Positions 23,511-27,326 of a stretch of DNA of 27,326 nucleotides are shown piece after piece. Made by a program: the position numbers and the translations under genes. This DNA is from Flavobacteriaceae bacterium (GTDB taxonomy: Bacteria > Bacteroidota > Bacteroidia > Flavobacteriales > Flavobacteriaceae), in assembly GCA_023145595.1 (NCBI GenBank), contig JAGLDM010000041.1, forward strand, positions 1 to 27,326, read 5' to 3'. Numbering within the stretch: the stretch's first letter is position 1; each line of letters begins with the position of its first letter. The notes beneath the pieces are model-generated. The model saw only the letters and a program-made list of their open reading frames with translations, searched no databases and was not told where the DNA came from.

Positions 23511-26132
23511 ATGAAAAAAATATTAAAAATCTCAATTGGAGTTTTAATCTTATTCTTTGGGATTCTAATTAGTATCCCTTATTTTTTTGAAGGCAAGATT
23601 ACTACTTTCATAAAAGAAAGCATTAATAAGAATATACATGCAAATGTTGATTTTGATTCTGTTGACCTCAGCCTAATTTCAAGTTTTCCGAATGCTGAAG
23701 TGAGCATTCACAATTTACTTATTACGACTCTCGAACCCTTCAAAGGAGACACTTTAGCCATTGTAAAAACCATTTCTTTAAAAGTCCCTTTAATAAGTTT
23801 ATTAAAAATAGGTTCTGGTAAAATAGATATTACTTCTTTCTCTGTGGAAGAAAGTCAGATAAATATATTAATTGACAAAAACGGAAAAGCAAATTATGAT
23901 ATCGCCAAAAGAGACACCATAAACTCATCTCCTAAACCGAACGAAAAGGAAGAAAAGAAAGAAGAGAAAAAAGAGGAAAATAATATCAGTCTTTCATTAA
24001 ACAACTACCAGATCACCAATAGCAACATTCAATATTTAGATGAATCTACCGGATTGGTGCTAAAACTAACTGATTTTAACCATTCAGGAAGCGGGAATTT
24101 CTCTACTGTTATTTCTGAATTAAAAACCGAAACCAACACTAAAATATCCTTCAAACACAACAATGAAGAATATTTAAACAACAATACAATTAATCTTGAT
24201 GCGACCATTGGAATTGATCTAAATCAAAATAAATATTCCTTTTTAGAAAACAAGGCTTTGATAAATCAGTTGCCCTTAGTTTTCGACGGATTTATTCAAC
24301 TAAACGAAAATAGTCAAGAATTAGACATTACCTTTAAAGCGCCGTCTTCAGATTTTAAAAATTTTTTAGCCCTCGTACCTAAAGCATATTCCAAAGACAT
24401 TAGTCAAGTAAAAACCACTGGAAATTTTACTATTGAAGGGTTCGCTAAGGGTATCATTGACAAAAAACACATTCCGAAATTCAACGTTCAATTCACCTCA
24501 GATAATGCTAGTTTTAAGTATCCTGATTTACCAAAAAATATCAGCAATATTTATCTTAATTCTTCTATCATAAACAAAACTGGAATTATTAATGATACAG
24601 AAATAGCACTAAAAAGGCTGTCTTTTAAAATTGATGATCATACATTTACTTTAAGTACGTTTATCAGTAATCTTCTTGAAAATCCAAAAGTAAAAGCAAA
24701 AGCAAAAGGGACTATAAATTTAGCGAGTATAAGCAAAGCCTATCCTATAGAAGATGTTAAAGAACTTCAAGGTATTTTAAAAGCAGATTTTGAGGCTTCT
24801 TTTGACATGAAATCTATTGAGGAAAAAAAATACAAGAACATCAAAAATTCAGGTATTCTTTCAATCACTAATTTTAAATATGAGGGCGACCAAATTGCAA
24901 ACCCACTCGAAATCGACAATGCTAAAATTACCTTTAACACAAGTAATGTCGTTTTAAATAATTTTGAAGCAAAAACAGGAAATTCCGATTTAAAAATGAA
25001 CGGTAAAATCAATAATTTGATTGGTTTCATTTTTAATAAGGAAAACATCAAAGGTGATTTTGACTTAAGCTCTAACAACTTTGATGTGAGCGATTTTATG
25101 GAAACAGAAAGTAAAGAGATTGATTCTACAAACACACCTAAAACTCCGTCAGAACAATTAAAAACGCCATCAAAACAATTAAAAATTCCATCATTTTTAG
25201 ATTGCACCATAAAGGCAGAAGCGCGGAGTGTAGTTTATGACAATCTAATTTTAAAAGATGTAAAAGGCACTTTGATTATTAAAGATGAAAAAGCAACTTT
25301 AAGCAATTTATCTTCTCGTTTGTTTGACGGGAAATTGGTTTTAGATGGAACTGTTTCAACTAAAGAAGAAATTCCGACGTTCTCATTAAACTTAGATATT
25401 TCTAAATTTGACATCTATCAATCTTTTTCTCAATTGGAATTGTTTGGTGTTTTAGCCCCGATTGGAAAACTAATACAAGGAAAAATTAATGCTGATTTAA
25501 ATATTTCAGGATCTTTAAATAACGATTTAACGCCTAATTTAGCTACCGTTAATGGAGATGCTTTTTCAGAAATACTCCCGACTAAAGCTTCTTTAAAAAA
25601 TTCCCAAGCGCTTTCCTTATTAAGTAACAATTTAAGCTTTATAGATTTAGATAATTTAGACTTTAACGCATTAAAAGTAGCCATATCCTTTGAAAATGGG
25701 ATGGTTGTTGTTAAGCCTTTCAATATAAAATATAAAGATTTTGACATAGAAGTCAATGGTAAACATGGCTTTGACAAAACAATGGATTACAATTTAAATT
25801 TTGATATACCTGCTAAATATTTGGGCAGTGAGGTTTCCAATTTATTAACAAATCTGAGCGGTGAAAACATCGAAAACATCACAATTCCATTAAATGCTAA
25901 TATTGGCGGATCGTTTAGCAACCCTACACTTAAAACAAACATGAATGAGGCTGTAAGCAAGCTTTCAAAGCAATTATTAGAACAGCAGAAAAACAAACTA
26001 ACCAAGCAAGGAGAAAAGGAATTGAATAAATTTTTAAACAGCAATTTAAAAAGCACCGATTCTACCAAAAACAGTACTACGACTGAGGCGGTAAAATCCC
26101 TTTTAAATAGTTTTTTTAAAAAGAAAAACTAG
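23511..26132 (+). CDS. AsmA-like inner-membrane-anchored periplasmic protein
   Basis: The 873-residue protein starts with one membrane helix (about 5-25) and continues as a long beta-rich periplasmic region. The N-terminal segment (KITTFIKESINKNIHANVDFDSVDLSLISSFPNAEVSIHNLLI…) is characteristic of the AsmA family. The C-terminal part (FDGKLVLDGTVSTKEEIPTFSLNLDISKF…, LNADLNISGSLNNDLTPNLATVNGDAF, …GGSFSNPTLKTNM) is the conserved AsmA C-terminal region. AsmA-like proteins are thought to act as bridges for phospholipid traffic between membranes. Two low-complexity linkers are present: a Glu/Lys run at about 141-158, and a 7-residue repeat at about 544-564. It appears monocistronic. Confidence 0.88.
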   Translation: MKKILKISIGVLILFFGILISIPYFFEGKITTFIKESINKNIHANVDFDSVDLSLISSFPNAEVSIHNLLITTLEPFKGDTLAIVKTISLKVPLISLLKIGSGKIDITSFSVEESQINILIDKNGKANYDIAKRDTINSSPKPNEKEEKKEEKKEENNISLSLNNYQITNSNIQYLDESTGLVLKLTDFNHSGSGNFSTVISELKTETNTKISFKHNNEEYLNNNTINLDATIGIDLNQNKYSFLENKALINQLPLVFDGFIQLNENSQELDITFKAPSSDFKNFLALVPKAYSKDISQVKTTGNFTIEGFAKGIIDKKHIPKFNVQFTSDNASFKYPDLPKNISNIYLNSSIINKTGIINDTEIALKRLSFKIDDHTFTLSTFISNLLENPKVKAKAKGTINLASISKAYPIEDVKELQGILKADFEASFDMKSIEEKKYKNIKNSGILSITNFKYEGDQIANPLEIDNAKITFNTSNVVLNNFEAKTGNSDLKMNGKINNLIGFIFNKENIKGDFDLSSNNFDVSDFMETESKEIDSTNTPKTPSEQLKTPSKQLKIPSFLDCTIKAEARSVVYDNLILKDVKGTLIIKDEKATLSNLSSRLFDGKLVLDGTVSTKEEIPTFSLNLDISKFDIYQSFSQLELFGVLAPIGKLIQGKINADLNISGSLNNDLTPNLATVNGDAFSEILPTKASLKNSQALSLLSNNLSFIDLDNLDFNALKVAISFENGMVVVKPFNIKYKDFDIEVNGKHGFDKTMDYNLNFDIPAKYLGSEVSNLLTNLSGENIENITIPLNANIGGSFSNPTLKTNMNEAVSKLSKQLLEQQKNKLTKQGEKELNKFLNSNLKSTDSTKNSTTTEAVKSLLNSFFKKKN
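25140..25202 (+). repeat. 21-base tandem repeat in the AsmA-like gene
   Basis: Three imperfect 21-base units encode KTPSEQL, KTPSKQL and KIPSFLD-like heptads. They lie in a linker between two beta-rich parts of the protein. Copy number may vary between strains. Confidence 0.7.
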
Positions 26133-26154
26133 TGAAAAACATATAAAACACAGC

Positions 26155-26949
26155 CTACTTAATCCCTATTGAAACAACCAACCCCTCATTAGAGCGCACA
26201 TTAAAAACTGTATTATCTTCAAAAATAAAATACTGACCTTTAATCCCTTTTAAAATCCCAGAATAACTTTGTGATTTAATCAAATTCAGACTTTTTACTT
26301 TTTTTGGATATTGGTTTACAGGGAAATTAATTTGAGTTTCTTCAATGTTTTTTAGATAATAGTCCTTTGCTTCCTCCGGAATATATTGTGCTAATTTTTC
26401 CTTTACAGCAATTAAATCAACATCAACAATATCATTAGATAACATCTTTCGCCAATTTGTTTTATCAGATACAAATTTCTTTAAAGCGACCTCGGTAACT
26501 CCTGCCAAATAGCGATTAGGAACCTCTACCACTTCAACAGCTTCATGCGCCCCCTGATCTATCCAACGTGTTGGCACTTGAGTTTTACGAGTAACACCCA
26601 CTTTTACATCACTCGAATTTGCCAAATACACAATATGAGGTTTTAATTGCACCGCTTTTTCATAATCTAAATTTCGATCTTCTATCCCCAAATGCGCTGT
26701 ACTTAATTCTGGCTTCATGATCCAATCACCCGCAGTCGGAGTTTCAAAAAAACACTTTTTACAAAACCCCTGACGGTAAATTTGTTTGTCTAAATGACAA
26801 CTCATACACTCATATTTCACAAAAGAAATTTCAATTTCACGATCTAATAATTGATTCATATTTAAAAAATCCCCTTCCATTTCTAGATAGTACTGAACAA
26901 TCTCTTCATTTACCGTCAACATTTTTTTAAGTGCCCCTTGATATGTCAT
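26155..26949 (-). CDS. DUF2797 protein with N-terminal zinc-ribbon-like cysteines
   Basis: The 264-residue cytoplasmic protein matches the DUF2797 pattern. It begins MTYQGALKKM…VQYYLEMEGDFLNMNQLL, then has a CxxC…CxxC pair (CMSCHLDKQIYRQGFCKKCFF, about 48-68) likely to bind zinc. A GIY-YIG-like region follows (KPHIVYLANSSDVKVGVTRKTQVPTRWIDQGAHEAVEV…NRYLAGVTEVALKKFVSDKTNWRKML). The family's function is not established as far as I know; the resemblance to GIY-YIG nucleases suggests nucleic-acid contact but is inference. It is divergent from the GH3-family gene with a 43-base shared control region, in which the minus strand carries TATCTTTA (26974-26981), one base off the -7 consensus. Confidence 0.85.
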   Translation of the reverse strand: MTYQGALKKMLTVNEEIVQYYLEMEGDFLNMNQLLDREIEISFVKYECMSCHLDKQIYRQGFCKKCFFETPTAGDWIMKPELSTAHLGIEDRNLDYEKAVQLKPHIVYLANSSDVKVGVTRKTQVPTRWIDQGAHEAVEVVEVPNRYLAGVTEVALKKFVSDKTNWRKMLSNDIVDVDLIAVKEKLAQYIPEEAKDYYLKNIEETQINFPVNQYPKKVKSLNLIKSQSYSGILKGIKGQYFIFEDNTVFNVRSNEGLVVSIGIK

Positions 26950-26951
26950 AA

Positions 26952-26959
26952 TAGATTTG
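26952..26959 (+). promoter_or_regulatory. -7 element for the GH3-family gene
   Basis: TAGATTTG matches TAnnTTTG exactly, placing the start near 26966 and a leader of about 27 bases. No TTG lies at the expected -33 distance, so confidence is limited. Confidence 0.4.
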
Positions 26960-26992
26960 TATTTTTAACTCGATAAAGATAACCTATTAGCC

Positions 26993-27326
26993 ATGCCTAT
27001 ACCAATAGTAAACTCAATAATTTCATGGTTTTTAAAAAAACGCATTCATCAAATTGAATTGTTTTTAAAGTACCCTGTTGATGTTCAAAACGAATTGCTA
27101 AACCAACTCCTACTTACTGCACAGAATACTGAAATTGGAGAAAAATACAATTTTTCAAAAATTACAAATCACCAAGAGTTCTCTGAACAAATTCCTATTC
27201 ATAAATACGAATCCGTTTCACCTTTAATTGAGCGATGTCGTAAAGGCGAACAGCAATTGTTTTGGAATACTCCGATAAAATGGTTTGCAAAATCGAGTGG
27301 TACGACCAATGCAAAAAGCAAATTTA
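26993..27326 (+). CDS. GH3-family (auxin-responsive promoter-like) acyl-adenylase, N-terminal part
   Basis: The frame is open from the ATG at 26993 to the window edge, giving 111 codons. The start MPIPIVNSIISWFLKKRIHQIELFLKYP, the block NTEIGEKYNFSKI…FSEQIPIHKYESVSPLIERCRKGEQQLFW and the adenylation signature KWFAKSSGTTNAKSKF are characteristic of GH3-type proteins in Bacteroidota. Plant relatives adenylate carboxylates such as indole acetate or jasmonate and couple them to amino acids. The bacterial substrate is unknown. The remainder, probably about 390 residues, lies beyond the window. Family identification is secure; activity is inferred. Confidence 0.9.
   Translation, partial: MPIPIVNSIISWFLKKRIHQIELFLKYPVDVQNELLNQLLLTAQNTEIGEKYNFSKITNHQEFSEQIPIHKYESVSPLIERCRKGEQQLFWNTPIKWFAKSSGTTNAKSKF

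Noticed and set aside
24767..25210. Open frame on the minus strand opposite the AsmA-like gene
   Set aside because: It lies wholly antisense to a well-supported gene and its translation has no family features; the same applies to the other opposite-strand frames in fabD, ompH, manA and bamA.

Overview
The window is chromosomal DNA from a member of the Bacteroidota, most probably family Flavobacteriaceae. Four things point there. Base composition is very AT-rich. Gene content is typical of the group: a PorG-like type IX secretion protein beside UppS, BamA and two Skp/OmpH chaperones, a TonB receptor with a CarboxypepD-like N-terminal domain, an AsmA-like giant, and a GH3-type acyl-adenylase. 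Shine-Dalgarno sites are absent before most starts. Several genes are preceded by the Bacteroidota -7 element TAnnTTTG, three of them with TTG/TTTG about 19-21 bases upstream. No tRNA, rRNA, CRISPR array, insertion sequence, integrase or phage structural gene was found.

Layout. 1-1022 is the 3' end of L-fucose isomerase, closed by a strong hairpin terminator. 1163-1768 (minus) is an unidentified small beta-rich secreted protein. 1769-2283 is a 515-base region without a convincing gene. 2284-2928 is a HAD-superfamily hydrolase with an unusual Asn in motif I and a TTG start. 3001-11338 is a long run of minus-strand genes, in transcription order: a CBS/ACT-like protein, NAD kinase, porG-like, uppS, bamA, two ompH/skp genes and murI. 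The porG-uppS-bamA-ompH-ompH block reads as one envelope-biogenesis operon with a promoter just before porG and a terminator before murI. 11431-13317 (plus) holds pdxJ, an esterase-like alpha/beta hydrolase and a small holin-IV-like membrane protein. 13426-14748 is trigger factor with its own promoter and terminator. 14913-15590 is a lipoprotein rich in Gly and Tyr. manA (minus) follows, with terminators on both sides of the convergent junction.

The most accessory-looking part is 17226-22205 (plus). It holds a small membrane-anchored histidine-rich protein, a TonB-dependent receptor resembling ZnuD-type metal receptors, a three-helix DUF4405-type membrane protein carrying an EF-hand, and an FAD/NAD(P)H oxidoreductase of the CoA-disulfide-reductase type. 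I read this as a candidate metal (zinc-like) acquisition and redox locus; the function is inference. It ends at a 22-bp-stem terminator. Then come fabD (minus) with a good promoter, a large AsmA-like protein (plus), a DUF2797 zinc-ribbon protein (minus), and the first 111 codons of a GH3-family protein that runs off the window.

Most of the window is conserved housekeeping. The parts worth a second look are the 17-22 kb locus, an in-gene 300-base duplication in one OmpH protein, a perfect palindrome overlapping the trigger-factor start site, and the gene-free stretch near 2 kb.
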